Assembly: GCA_020698575.1 (NCBI GenBank) | Contig: CM036254.1 | Span: 22,234,026 to 22,298,025, forward strand | Origin: Bostrychus sinensis | Taxonomy: Eukaryota; Chordata; Actinopteri; Gobiiformes; Eleotridae | DNA length: 64,000 nt | Direction: 5' to 3' | Part shown: piece by piece, positions 24,310-36,949 of the stretch | Numbering within the stretch: the first letter of the stretch is position 1 | How the letters are laid out: every line of letters starts with the position of its first letter | The notes under the pieces: model-generated | Databases searched by the model: none | What the model was told of the DNA's origin: nothing | Seen by the model: the letters and a program-made list of their open reading frames with translations, nothing else | Position numbers and translations under genes: made by a program

Positions 24310-25595
24310 GGATAATTAATTCAATACATCTCCCTGTGTCCACATTCACTGCTGCTGGTGCCAAGTCCCTTTTTTACCTCAGTGGGCCCTTTGTGTCTCA
24401 CAACATACTGATAGAGCGCTCTTTGAGAACTTGGCACATACATTTCAAACTTACCTGTTAGTACTAATTCTATTGTCTGAGTTACAGGCGCATCTATAAA
24501 AATGTTGTGTATACAATGCAGTGGAAAAGTCTATTTATTTCAGTAGTTCAATTTAAAGTGAAACACCTACTGTATGGTATATAGATTGAGTGCACACAAA
24601 GTGAAGCATCTTTTTTTTCCAGTGAGAGTGAGCGGGTGGGTGTAGACTCTTCATGGTCATCAGGATAACACGCCAAGCTAGTTATGTATGAAAAGCTACA
24701 AGGGCCCTATAGATGCTATTGTGTGTGTATACTGGTCTTCTTAGATGTGTTCAGATCTTATCAGGCATTAGCTTGATCTAAATAGTAATTATACACTACA
24801 GATAGAGAAACATCTAAGCTATTGATCCAAGCCGTAGTTGTTTTGCCTTGGGACTAATCAACAAGTACCCTGGGAATGTGCAATAGCTTCTTTAAGTGCC
24901 GAGAAATGTCTTTGTGTAAGCTTAGCCCTATTAAATCTCTATTGTTTACCATGAAAACAAACACTTAGATATGTTTTGATGTTGTGACATTAATTATTTA
25001 CAAAACTACATAGTCTTAATTGCTTTAAGTCTTGACATCAACATTAGCCTACCTGCTAAATGTGAGTAGATTTACATTTTGACTAGTAACACATACACTA
25101 TCCACTAGCCAGTGTCTTATTTCTGTACATTTTAACAGTTTTGGTTTTAATAGCTGCATGTTCATTTTAAGTAAAGCATATTTACCATCTTTCACCTCCA
25201 AATCCTCTGAGATGCATTTTCAACTCTCAGTAATTTCACCCCAAAATGTCCTGTCTCTCTGTCCTTAAATTCCCAGTCTGCCCCGTCTCTTCTGCAGCAG
25301 GGCCTCTACAGACAGGCCTCCCTGGGGCTGTCTCTCTTTGTCTTTAGTGACTGCATTAAATTAGACTGGCACCTGGCATGGATGCTCAGCTGTAATAGCC
25401 CTTCTCTCATCTCATCCTTTCCTATCACCATAATACAATGATGACATATTTCAAATCTACTGCTGCCTCCTTTGCGCTTCATTGGAGTCTTCGTCGGGTC
25501 AAAAGAAACTAATCATTGGTCCATGAGACTTTAATGACCTCACTAATTAAATGGACATATTCAAGTGGCTACGAAAGGGGCACACAGTGTAGTTT

Positions 25596-26255
25596 CTAAA
25601 TAAATTACTTGAACACTGCAATCATGGTAATGTACGGTTTGTGACTCGTGCCTGCTCGTCATGTAACGGTGATAGTTGGTGGTGAGGTGTTTTAAGCTTC
25701 TGAGACATCTGCTTATGTGAGATTATGTTTGGTTTGTTAGTTGGTTTCCTCATCTATTCACAATATACTTTTAAGGACATGTCAGTATTGGGCCAAGGAA
25801 TCAATTATTTGTTTTTGGTGTGATACAGATGTTTTATGTTTTTTTTTTTTTTTTCCTGTACTCCAGCTATATTGGCCAAAATACTATAACTCCAGCTGCA
25901 TTTTGTCAGTGAAGTAAATGAATTGTTTTTGTACATTTGTTTGTGAGATTCAAGGGCGTTGTGGGTAAATGGATAGAGCATTTACCCCTGAACTAAAAGA
26001 TCCTCGTTTGAGTCCGGGTCTTGGGCCTATCAACTACTGTCAGGCATTAGCCAATCACATTGACACAAATATTGGACTCTCAAATAAGCAAATCTCCCAT
26101 TGGATAATTGGTTTACAGAGCTTGTCAGCACTAAATCACTGACAGATAAAAACAGGCCATATACAGTTTATATATAAATTACTTGAGCACTCCAATTATG
26201 TTAATGTACAGTGCATGTACAGACTTGTGGCTGCTCTTTATGTAAAGGTGATATT
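25596..26255. repeat. direct repeat pair about 575 bp apart, enclosing a SINE
   Basis: taaataaattacttgaacac...aatcatggtaatgtac (25596-25637) recurs as tataaattacttgagcactc...attatgttaatgtac (26172-26210), and both go on to a gactygtg..tgctc motif and taaaggtgata/taacggtgata. SINE copy b sits between them. Confidence 0.55.
25945..26045 (+). mobile_element. tRNA-headed SINE family 1, copy b
   Basis: Box A-like gtgggtaaatggatagagc and box B-like cgtttgagtccgggtctt are spaced as in a tRNA gene. The segment between them (atttacccctgaactaaaag) is nearly identical to the copies at 63.05 and 59.97 kb. Confidence 0.65.
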
Positions 26256-26992
26256 TTTATCTTGGGAACTGCCATGTTCTGTCATATGAATCATGCAAAT
26301 ACAAGAACAGGCTCTTTGCATTGGTTTACAGTAAACGTTGCCATATATAATTCATTTTATACACCTTTGTTATGCAAAAGAGGCATGATGAAAAGAATTC
26401 CATCGGTGGGAATGGGATTGTGTCACCCCTTCCTCCTCCTGCCTGTGGTCATGAGAGCTGCTGAAGGTGCAATGTGGTAGTGTGTTGGAAAATCCTCTCC
26501 ACTCCAATCTCGTTGAGCTCTGACGTACTTGCCCTTTTGATATTTCATATGGCTCTTCAGCGCGATAGGAGAGTGGGCAGAGAGATGGAGAGAGGAGATG
26601 AAAGCAATCAAAGCAGCATTTAGCTTCCTCGTAAACACAGTATCTTGTAGATCTGATACAGTAAAGCAGAAAGTACAGTTGTACCAGCACCTCTTTAGTG
26701 AACTTGCTGATGGTATTGTGATAAAAACATATTCATTATTCGCATAGGATCTTGCTTACAGTAACAAAGCATGCTGCCTGACCTTGCACATTTGTAGAAT
26801 ATTTAACTATTTTCCATTGTTTCACTGTTTTTCAGAAAATGCAGATTCGGCTAAATTTGCAAATGTGTTTCTGTAGTGGGTGTGTGGGGATGTTTTCTTC
26901 TTGCTCTGCTGGCTTGTGGTGCAGCCCAAGGAGTGTACTACAACTAAAAATATGGTAGCAACTTTTTGCTTACTTGTTTTGGTTCTTCTCAG

Positions 26993-27418
26993 GGGTGGAA
27001 AGTAATTAGATACTTTACTCATTAAATTTACTCTAATACCTTCTTAGAAGAAAAGTGCACTTTCTGATGACATTTTCTACAACAGACTTTTACTTAATTG
27101 TACAAATTGTAAATTTTAGGAACTTTTTTTTTTTTTTTTTACATTTTTAATATCTCTAAATTAGTAAAAGTACTTTTTGCTATGAGTGGCAAAGTGCGTG
27201 GTGTTAGTAGAAGCAACAGCAATAGTACTAATAGTAGTAGTGGTTAGTGGTATATTAGCAGTGGTATTAGTAGAAGTGGTATTAGTAGTAGTAGTAGTAG
27301 TGGCAATCTTTACACTCCATATTTTTTGTTGTTTTATTGAGTACTTTTACTCATACTTATCATTTTATTTTATTTTATTTACTTAAGTAATAATTTTTAG
27401 TACTTCTTCCATTTGGTC
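26993..27418. mobile_element. triplet-rich MITE copy 2
   Basis: Starts aggggtggaaagtaattag and ends agtacttcttccatttgg. The interior carries TAG/GTA triplets (27215-27302), which create the low-complexity Val-rich ORF at 27186-27386, and a T-run at 27124-27140. That ORF is not a gene. Confidence 0.75.
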
Positions 27419-28202
27419 CTTATCCAAAAAACTAGAGATTAAAATGTATAGCAAAAATAACCCATTCGTAAAATCTTTAAAACACAGATGTACCCCAGTA
27501 ATATGCAGATGATAAACATGCTAAGTTCAGCGTAAACGTGTCTGAAATGTCGTCAGCCCACACACGGACAATGGCATAGTAATTCTTCACAACCATGTAC
27601 AGAGCACATGGAGCATATATTCCACCTCCCTTGAATGAATTCATAATGTTCATCCCACGCTTGTGCACGTGTGATTGCCTGCCAGTATAAACACACATTA
27701 CTCACAGTCAAACAGACAGCCAGTACGTCGAGGCTGAGTGCTTCAAATAAGGAGCTCTTTATCTTTCATTCACATGTAATTTCATTTTTTACAAGTATTT
27801 ATCAGTGTATTTTTAGGTTATCTGCATATAGAGGCGCAAGGAAAACTTTTACAAATACTTTCATTCGTCTCATGTCCTGTGATTACTTACTGCCGGCTCA
27901 GAGCAGGAAAAGCTTTCTCAAAGGAAGTAAAAATAGGAAAGAAGGTAAGGCCACTTAAATTGAGGCCATTATCGAGGGCAGTGAGGGAATAGTTTCAGGC
28001 CTGTCTGGAAAAAAGCATAGGCAAAAGCGGGTTTAGTTTGGTCAGGTGATGGAAGCTCCTATAAATATTTCAAAGCGTATAAAATGTACTGTGCAGCAGA
28101 GAGTCACTCTTTGCCTGTCAAGTGGACCAATCCTGATGCATATTTATTACCTAAAGCAAAGATATTGTGTTTTTATCTGCAATGATTTGTTTGTTGCATT
28201 TA

Positions 28203-28280
28203 CACCTGACGACCATTGGTTTGAGTGCAGGTCTGGGCACTATACCATTGCAAGAGAGGGTCTCCAAGTCCTTCTAGTTG
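28203..28280 (+). mobile_element. tRNA-headed SINE family 1, 3' partial copy c
   Basis: Only the box B side is present: ggtttgagtgcaggtctggg, then cactataccattgcaagaga. The box A half is missing or lost. Confidence 0.5.
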
Positions 28281-29059
28281 TCATTACATTATCTATTTAA
28301 CATCTGTATTATCATCAAACTCAATATTTTTCCTAATGTGACTCAACATAAAGAAGGGGCGTCTGACACTTAATAGCAAATGTTAGTGCTGACAGTGGAG
28401 GCAGCTGTGGCTAATTATGTGAGTTATTGGTAAGATGAAAAAAGATCCCGTGCTTTGCCAACACTACATTCATCATCAGCTCGACAATTAGGCCTGGATC
28501 ATACAGCTGCAAGCGTGTTTATATACATCTCTGAGGCAGCTGTTTTACTCCCAATCCCTCTTTGATTGAACATTTTTGAGTCTCGGCTTCAAAGTTATGA
28601 ATTTTTCACAAGTCTTTGCATTAAAAACTTTCCATGCAGTGCCATTTTGATAATTGTGTTAACATACAGTAGCCAGTTACCCCCCCTTCACAACAAAGAG
28701 CAGGCAGAGGAACAAGAGATGGAGCTCTAGTACTTCTTAAATTAGGCCACCAAAGATCCCTGCTATAAAATTCTGTTAGATTTCAAAGAAGTTTAGCCCA
28801 GAGTCACTCCACTGTAGATGCTATTGTAATTCATAGTATAATTAAGACGGAAATAACCAGTGTAGCATTAGGGGGTGTCACTTTACGGTCATCTGGAAGA
28901 AAATTAGCATTAATGAGGTTGTATTTTTAGTAATATTTTAATATATCATAATTTAATAAGATCATGTGCCACTTTGCATGACTACATGGATCTAGTTATG
29001 AGCTGCTTCAGTTGCCACACTTAGATTCAGAAGGTTGCTTGCTATTACATTGAAAAGAC

Positions 29060-29255
29060 CATATCTTCTTTTTGGTTGGTTGGTTTGTTGGATAGTCTGT
29101 TAGCAAGATCATTCAAAAAATATTGGGTGGATTTAGGAGAAGTCAGTAATGAACCATGTAACCCGATCACCATCTGGATTTTTTTTTAAAGGATTGTAAA
29201 AATTGTAAATTGTAAAATAAGGCCTTGGTGGAGGTCTGTGTTCTTTGACTGCTTC
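29060..29255. repeat. dispersed repeat of unknown class
   Basis: Contains ggttggtttgttggatagtc, agcaagatcattcaaaaaat, ttaggagaagtcagtaatga, cgatcaccatctggat and ccttggtggaggtctgtgtt. This order is familiar from a common fish repeat with a RAGGTCTGYG-type end. The middle resembles the upstream part of SINE family 1 (gtcagtaatg). Confidence 0.5.
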
Positions 29256-31469
29256 TAACATTTTTTTCTTTTCAATATGGATGGCGTGTATTTTCAATTT
29301 ATTAGGATTATGTGTCACTTTGTGTTATATTGCTTGTCATGAGTTAGTCCTTAGTCCTGGGTGGTATTTTAGTCTGATTTCTAGTTGTAAATAGAAGTGC
29401 TCCGTACTTGTTGGCAGTGAACGCATCACCAGTGCTGCTATGGCAGTAATTAGCAGGTGCACTGGGTTCCCTTTAGTGCTTGGCTGCGTGTTAGCCTGAC
29501 TCGGATGTTGCTGGTCTGCTTGGGCCGTATGCTGTGAGCTGCTCTGGTGAGACTGTGTAGGAGCGTAGAGGGCCCAGTTGAGGCGCACACAAACCAAATA
29601 GCCAAGGTAACTGATCTGAGACTTGAATTGTGTGTTTGTATCAAATGCTAATTACAGATAAATAGTTTGTGTTTTTATTTTACAGCCAGCCACTACTCCC
29701 TTGTTTTTCCTTTTTTTTTTTTTTTTTTTGTATTATTGTTCAATATTTATTTGGAGTGTTTCATATTAGTTATTTGCGTGTTTGTCCGGCTGTGGTTTGG
29801 CCTGTGAACGAGACTTGCATCAACCTACTCATGAATTAGCTTTGTTACCACACATACTGCTCTGCTAGGCTTTACTACAAAAATGAAATAAGTATTTAAA
29901 CTTGGTGTGTTATTTTCTGTGAGAAAGTAAAAAAATGTTTATTTAGAATTAATATAAAATAAAATGCATCTGTTTTCCTACTTTTGCTTTCTTCTTCTTT
30001 CTTTGGGTGAAAGTCCCAAAGTGGCATTGTAGGTTATAAGTTCATAACAAAATCTGTATGCAGATCTGTGGGCACTGGGTGCGTCAGTTGAGGTCGTAGC
30101 TAGCCTAGCGTGCCCTTCACTAGTGCGCTCCTCCACTTGCCACTTTTGCATTATATTTATTCTTGCTTGAAATATGAACCCTTAGTCAAAGTTAATTGGA
30201 TCTCTGCAGGCATGCTGGATTGGTACATTTTGCACAATTTGTAAAAAACCCTTTTCAGCAAACACATGTAACGTCAGTCAATATGTTCTGAGCCACAATA
30301 GTTTTGCTGACTGCAGACAATTCAGATTAGCTTGACAAAAGATCTACCATATTCTATTATTTCTGTGTTGCACTGTGTTAAGATCCAAAAGCAGATAATG
30401 GCCAAACATGACAAAATGGCACCATACAAGCTAGTATTATTCTGACAAAAATGCATGTTTCTATTAGTAACAAAAATGTACACAGTGAATGCAATCATCA
30501 CAATCTGCAATTTGTCAAAATCTTTGTGCTCACATGAAATAACTGTGTGTAGTCAGGCTTTGAATGAGTACACAAAACTCGCTTCATGCTTGCATCAGTA
30601 TCTTCTCATCACACATTAGCCAACGCAGTACACACACACAGGGAGCATATGTAGGAATGAATCAGTGCAGTTTGTAGTAGTGTTTCAAGCCCAGGCTGTT
30701 TTCAAGGAGCTTATTGGAGAGCTGCTGCGGATCATGTTTAGTAAGCTTTCTCTCATTATATCAGACCCTGGGGAGAAAGAGAAAGGCCCTTTCACTCCAT
30801 ACTATCAAAGCCACAGTGCTGCCTTTGGAGGACATGCTTCAGTATGAATAGAGAGGCACATACAGAAAGTAGCATGCTCAGCCCTCATCACCTCATCTCG
30901 GTGGGAAGCTGCCAACATTCAAGGTTTTGATCAGGCCTTGCTGCAATGGCTGTGGCTGACAGGTATATGAGACCATAGTTGGGGAAATAAATAGCTTGAT
31001 TTACATAATGCATCACCAACAAATTCAGCCTTTAGAGCGTGTGAGTGAATGCCTCTTTCCTGAGCATATACTGTTTCTGTATAGGGCAAACAGACAATTA
31101 TATAAACCATTTACCTTTGCCTGCTAGGACCCACTGCCATTTATTTGCCAAGACACTCCTAAACTACTTGTATTTTTAAGCGAACTGAATAGCGGCCATT
31201 GTCCACCCAAAGTATATTTCCACTCTTTTCAGCAGTCATAATTCAGCTGCTGCAAACACACGCTTACCTCCACAAGTCAGAGCCGTATCGATTCATTGCA
31301 AGCCGAGCAACGTCGCTGTAAACAGGCTACTCTAACATAGGAGCCAGATTTTTAATGTCCTGTTCAAACGATTTAGCTCTGACGACTGACAAGTGGCTAT
31401 GAATAAATGAGGCATAATGGCAGAGGTGATCCACTGGTGCATTCAAACCAGCAGACCAAGAAACAGAAA

Positions 31470-32350
31470 TGGTCCAAGACTCGAGTTGAGTCATTGGGCT
31501 AATTTTTGAGACTCATGACTTGACACAGCCCTGTGACCCAATGTGGACAATAACTCTGACTTGTAGACAAAGCTTTGCGTCTCACCCTGTCTATTTTGCT
31601 TTTAACTTAAAGGGACTATATTATGCCTTTATTCATTTTTTTAAACCAAATCTTGGTCACCTCTAGAACAGCATTTCATGTTTTGCAACCTTTAAAATGT
31701 TATCTAACTATAAAAAAGAACATTTTTAATAAGTACTCCTCTGGTGCCATAAAGAAGGAAAGAAAGAAGAAACAGGTGAAGAGACCAGCAGAGGGCAGCA
31801 GAGCGCAGACTGTTGTGGTCTTTTGAACATAATTCAAAGAATAAAAGGAACTTCACTTTCTTAGACTTTCTGTAATCCCATTTTACTACAAAATAATCAG
31901 TGTTAACAGAGCTGTACACTGTTTTTTGGATAAATGAATGAGAGCAGACTGGATGCAGAGGGCTTGTTGTTTGGTCAGTGCTTCCTGGAGTGGATGGGTG
32001 TTCGTGGGAGAGGCGGACCAGGACAACCGAAGCCTCAAAACAGCCGTGCCAGAGAATTAAGGATTACTCAAACATGCGTGAATGAAACACAACACAATTT
32101 CAGGTCTGTTTTTGATGAAGGAACAAATTATAACATGACAGAAAGATCAGTAAGTCAATTTTACATAATATAACCCCCCTTTAAAGACATTGGCACTCTA
32201 TATTTAGGTCTGAGAAAATGTTCTGTTATAAATGAGGTTGTCAACTTGGACTGGGCATGAATTGATTTGGACTAAACTCTTTATTGACTTAACTTATACA
32301 CGACTTGGCCTTGTCTTTACTGATTCTGATTTAGACTTGAACTCTAAAAC
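31470..32350. repeat. dispersed repeat with GACTCGAG/GACTTG motifs, split by the TTAA element
   Basis: Left piece 31470-31606 has gactcgagttgagtcattgg and catgacttgac. Right piece 32185-32350 has caacttggactg, gatttggactaa, acacgacttggcc and gatttagacttgaactc. Fish genomes carry many such CAAGTC/GACTTG-rich repeats. Boundaries are approximate. Confidence 0.5.
31611..32180. mobile_element. 570-bp TTAA-flanked non-autonomous DNA transposon
   Basis: TTAA duplications lie at 31607-31610 and 32181-32184. Inverted ends are agggactatattatg on the left, and on the right the complement of cataatataacccccct. TTAA targets are used by piggyBac and Kolobok elements; AGGG-type ends fit Kolobok better, but this is unproven. 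It contains no transposase. It is inserted in another repeat with gactcgag/gacttg motifs (about 31470-32350). Confidence 0.65.
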
Positions 32351-35300
32351 TATTGACACCTCTACAACCTTATGAGGAGATAAATAGTACCTTACATTTT
32401 GTTGGTCTTTAGCATGGCAGTGGTGGGTTGACATAGCGGCTAACCTGCCCATCATGAGTCTTGTCCCTGCCTTCACCTGCTCCTTCACTATGAACTCTGT
32501 GACCTTTTGTCATCCTTGTGTGATTAATTGCCACTTTGACTGCCCACTAATAACCTTTGGGATAATTATCAGGGGGACGGCCACTTTTCCTGAATACTAG
32601 TCAGGCCCATTTACCTCTTACCTGTTTTTTCCCATCTTCATCCTCTTCTACCCCCCACCTTGCTACTGCCCGACTGGCTCCTGTGAATACAATAAGGCCG
32701 GTGGGGGGCTCGGATACCCCCACATCTGTCTGGATTACTGCAATTCACTGCAACCTTGAGCAGACCTTGCAGAATGCTTTCCCATCGTGCTGTATGGCTT
32801 ATGGGGCAGCACCACTGTTTCACTGATATGTGCTTAGGAGCAAAACATATGGTCCTGGGGAAGAAAGGGTAAAAAACATTTCCTTTGAGAGTTGTCGAAT
32901 TAAAAAACATATTTTTAAATTATTTTCTTTGATGAATTCTTGAAAACCACAGCTGTGTTTCCGTCCTCTTGTTGGACATTATTAATTCATTGACATTTTG
33001 CAAAGATGGAAATTATCAGGATGTCGAAGAGAAGATTTCTGATTGCCTGCAGACTAATATGTAATATGCTTGAAATATGCAATGTGTGAGTTTTCATTCC
33101 TTTCCCATTGCACCCAGGTTATCATTGCATTTTCTTGGTGAATTTAAGTTACTTTTCTATCTATTTAACTCCATTTAGTGGCTTGTCGTGGTCGCCCATA
33201 GAAAGGAAGCAATCCCCTCCCCGCGGGACTTTGGTGTGGCTCACTGACAGCTCCTGGCACAATCTGAGACAGCATTAAGAATGTTGATCAGTGGTAATCC
33301 ACAGTCCTCCCTCCAGTCAGCCCCAGTCTTTTCATCCTTAATTCGTATTGAAGAGTAATTAAACCCTCAATAAGGCTTTACTGAACAATATGCACTCAGG
33401 CTGTGTCATCAACAAACCCTGCTTTCCCCTCTCTTAAACACCCTTCCACACTCAATGCTTTTTCTATAGATCTTACAAGTTCATTTAATTGGTAAATATT
33501 GCATGTGCTCCTAATCTATAGCCTAAATAGATGTGGAATTATAAACATTTTCAATTATTAATTTCTACATTTGAGCTTGTCATAAAATTTGATGAAGATC
33601 ACTTTGGAGGTATAAAACTGTTTATCCCAATCTGTAACACACAGTAACACACAGCCTCTTTTTATGTATTTATTTTAAAACAGCCTAATTCTAATTAGCT
33701 GCCTAACCATGCAATTTATTTAGAGCACTGCAGGATTTGCCTGCATCACATTCATACAGTTAAATGTGCTTCAAGTCAGTAATTGTCACCGCTTATATAA
33801 TATAAATGGCTGTTTATGCCAGTTAACAACATACATTGAGCTCATCATTTACTATAGACTTTGGCTTGTGTATGATTGTGAATGGCTGTGTATTTTAGGT
33901 TACCTAGTGTTTGCTCTGTGATAAACTTGTTTGTGAGGATATTTTAAATAAATGAGTTAAGGAAGATGAACACCTTCCCCTCAAACAGCTTAACACTAGA
34001 AAGACCTGTTTTTATTTTGATTAAAAAAGGTTAACTGGACATATTCACCATCACAAAAGATATTGAATCAAAATGAATTTCACCTCATCAGAGCTGACTT
34101 GAAACATCTTGGTTCAATATCACACTGGTCCTGCAATCCCACAATTATCTCCTCCTGTCTTACTCACAAAATGATTCATGTTTTACTTCTCTTTTCTCTG
34201 TTTAGGTTTTTCTTTTTCGCAGTGTTTCTCGATGTAAGCAGTCATGGCCGATCCTGAAATAGCAGCCCTTTATTTGATGTTTACAATAAATGTAGATCAA
34301 AAGCCAGTGGAAGCATCCTTTATGTGAGCATGCAGACCATTATTGATGGTCATAAATTATGCTAAGTGTCACGACCACCTACTTAATATGCAGCCTCATA
34401 CACAGCTGTGATGCACTGTGTGTTCTGAAACCTTTCTATCAGAACCAGCATTAAATTCTTTAGCAATTGGAGCTACATCTTGTCTGTTGGATCGAACCAC
34501 ATGGACCAGCCATTACTCCCCATGTCCAGCACCTGTTGCCAGTTCACCACTGTTCATTTCTTGAACCACTTTAGATAGATACTCACCACTGCAGACCAGG
34601 AACACCCCACAAGAGCTGCAATTTGGGAAATGCTCTAACCCAGTCGTATATAGCCATCACAATGTGGTGCTTGTCACTCAAATCCTTACATTTGCCCATT
34701 TTTCTTCTTCTAACACTTCCACTTTGAAGACAAAATGTTCATGTGCTAATTAAGACTGTAGATCCCACCCAATAACAACTTCCATGATGAAGAGATAATG
34801 TGTGTTATTCCCTTCACCTGTTATTGGTCATAATCATATACTTGATCAGGTTATACTGTATCTAAATAGTAAGTTGCCAGCCCCACCAGCTCTAAATATA
34901 TGTGTGTCTGCTGAAAACATTTCTTACTCCTGCTGCATCTTGGTCCCCTGCTGCATCGGTACAATTAATGATCTTGCTTACAACATTAGCACCACACAAT
35001 CATGAAAAATCACTCTGAAACAAAGCAGTCCCCCGACATATTGAATTCAATTCATCTTGGGCTTTATGCTCATTGGCTGTGTCAAACTCGGTCTCTGCTT
35101 GGTTTCAAACTTGCTCTCTATCGGGCGCCATGCCAATCGAATACCTGCCGTCTAGAAAGCAGGAGTAGTCTGTTTGAAGATAAAGCACGTCTAACATTGA
35201 GGACACGGTGCATCTTGGACTCAGTCATGCATAAACAAGGTCTAACCCTGCATCAAATATAGGTCAATTGGAGATGTTTGTATGTTACTTGGAGATAGAG

Positions 35301-35740
35301 AGGATTGAAATATAATCTACACTTGAGATGCCACGGTCAAGGCAACATGCTTTATGACCGCCGACTGTAAAAATTCACCACTGTTTACCATGCTGGCTGT
35401 GTCTGTCTCCTTACACCTCGGCAAAAGTGATTGCACATCAGAAAACCATTCTTCAAAGTTGTAGCACATTAAAATTCATATTTCAAAGCAGGAGGTATAA
35501 TGCTGCATAGTTCAGTGTGATGGAGAACAGAGTTTGAGATTATCAGACAAAAAGAGGGTTTTTAAGTGGCATGAAAGCACGAATCATCAATCAACAGACT
35601 GCTCTTCTTGGCAATGTGAATTACTATATCGCTGAAGGGCATCATCTGTTCCCATCTACAACTTTTAGACAAAGTGTCGCTCTGATAGTGTTGCTTTTTA
35701 CAGATGGGACATAAAGAAAAGACATTACTACTTGTTTTTT
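32351..35740. other. no recognised gene outside the Tc1 remnant
   Basis: This lies 3' of btbd3. Unique-looking, moderately G+C-rich segments at 33.16-33.42 and 33.64-33.81 kb stand out as possible enhancers. ORFs are short and unsupported. Confidence 0.5.
34362..34840 (-). mobile_element. Tc1-like transposon remnant, same family as 6.3-7.05 kb
   Basis: Opens with a degraded end (gtgtcacgaccacctact) and closes with attggtcataatcatat. On the minus strand the interior reads as the N-terminal helix-turn-helix half of a Tc1-type transposase, for example a segment like KDLSDKHHIVMA...ISQIAALVGCSWSAVVS, with frameshifts. The catalytic domain is missing and it is clearly inactive. Confidence 0.75.
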
Positions 35741-36949
35741 TTTATTTGCATCATTGACAATCATACACATTCGTTGGTCTCCCAGCAATGTAGCACGTAA
35801 ACACAGGACTTAAACACCAGTTTGCCCATCCACCATTGCCTGTGGATGTTTACCAGAAGAATTGTTCAGTAGCACAGAAAATTAAATGATTATTCTTATT
35901 AAAAAGAGGGAAAAAGACAAAATAATAAATTCTTTACAAACCAATATTAGTGCAATTTTGTAGAATAATCTGAATGATATCAATGATAGTGTATGGTCAC
36001 ATTGAGAGGGAGTGCTCAGCAGTTCAGAGTGCACACAAGTCCATCAGATAAACAGCACCTAAAACCAAGTGGATTCATGATCTTACTGTAAACAAAACAA
36101 AAATGCCAGAACTATCAGTGATACATTTTATGGTGAAATTAAGCAGTCCTATTCATGCTTTAAGTACTGCAATGCAGAAATAGAAACAAAAATAGAAACA
36201 AGAAATTTGACTGTACATATGGTCACTTGAAGTCTTTGTAAACAGTAAACCAAACTGAATCTTTAGGATGTGATGGCTGGGTGCAGATCTACAAAGAGTC
36301 TCAGGGGATGTGTGCCTCAGTATATCCAGTGCTCCTATCTAAGACCTCTGCACACTGTCTAAGTGCATTATCACTAGTTTCAAGTCTAAAACAAGCTGCT
36401 GGTTTAACTTTAATGCCTTAATCACAAATGTCTTATGGATATTGTACAGTAAAATAACCACATGATGGCTGTCTTTACATAGTTAGTGATATTCTGCTCT
36501 TTAAATGCCAACATGATGGTAAACAAAATCATTACAGAATATATAATATGTAAAATGTCAAAGTATTGCTCCTATATGTGCATTTTATGCAAGCATAGAA
36601 ATCATAAACATTGTAGCATATTCATTATATAGGATATCTCAGTGGCCTGCTCTGACCACAAACATAGCTTCATATACTGTACATTTCAAAATTTACATAT
36701 ATTCATATATACATGCACATTTAGTACAATTAAGTTTTCTTTTGTGATTTGATATGTTACAGTAAAATATTTTGTGGTCCTCTCAAATGGACCATTTACT
36801 AAAACCACATACATGATGCCCCTTTTGGGGCAATGTTTTACTTGACTTCACACTAGTGACACAAATAAAAAACAAAGTGATATTATGCACAAGTAACCAT
36901 TGGTTTTCTGTAAGTGCATTGAAAATCTGTTTAACATTTACAGTAGTTG
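35741..36949 (-). other. btbd3: probable btbd3 3' UTR
   Basis: AT-rich sequence directly after the btbd3 stop with no credible ORF and no repeat I recognise. A canonical AATAAA lies on the minus strand at 35746-35741, giving a possible cleavage site near 35.72 kb. A Pumilio-type TGTATATA is on the minus strand at 36713-36706. The true 3' end is inferred, and a nearer or farther poly(A) site is possible. Confidence 0.45.

Larger units (their letters stand above)
24310..26992. other. no recognised gene outside repeats
   Basis: AT-rich with T-runs (25838-25854). The overlapping ORFs on both strands at 26.21-26.69 kb have no recognisable product. Confidence 0.5.
27419..31469. other. no recognised gene outside repeats
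   Basis: Low-repeat stretches at 28.36-28.59 and 31.30-31.43 kb. A 20-base T-run lies near 29709-29729. No supported coding exon. Confidence 0.5.

Noticed and set aside
27186..27386. Plus-strand ORF rich in Val
   Set aside because: It is the TAG/GTA triplet interior of a MITE.
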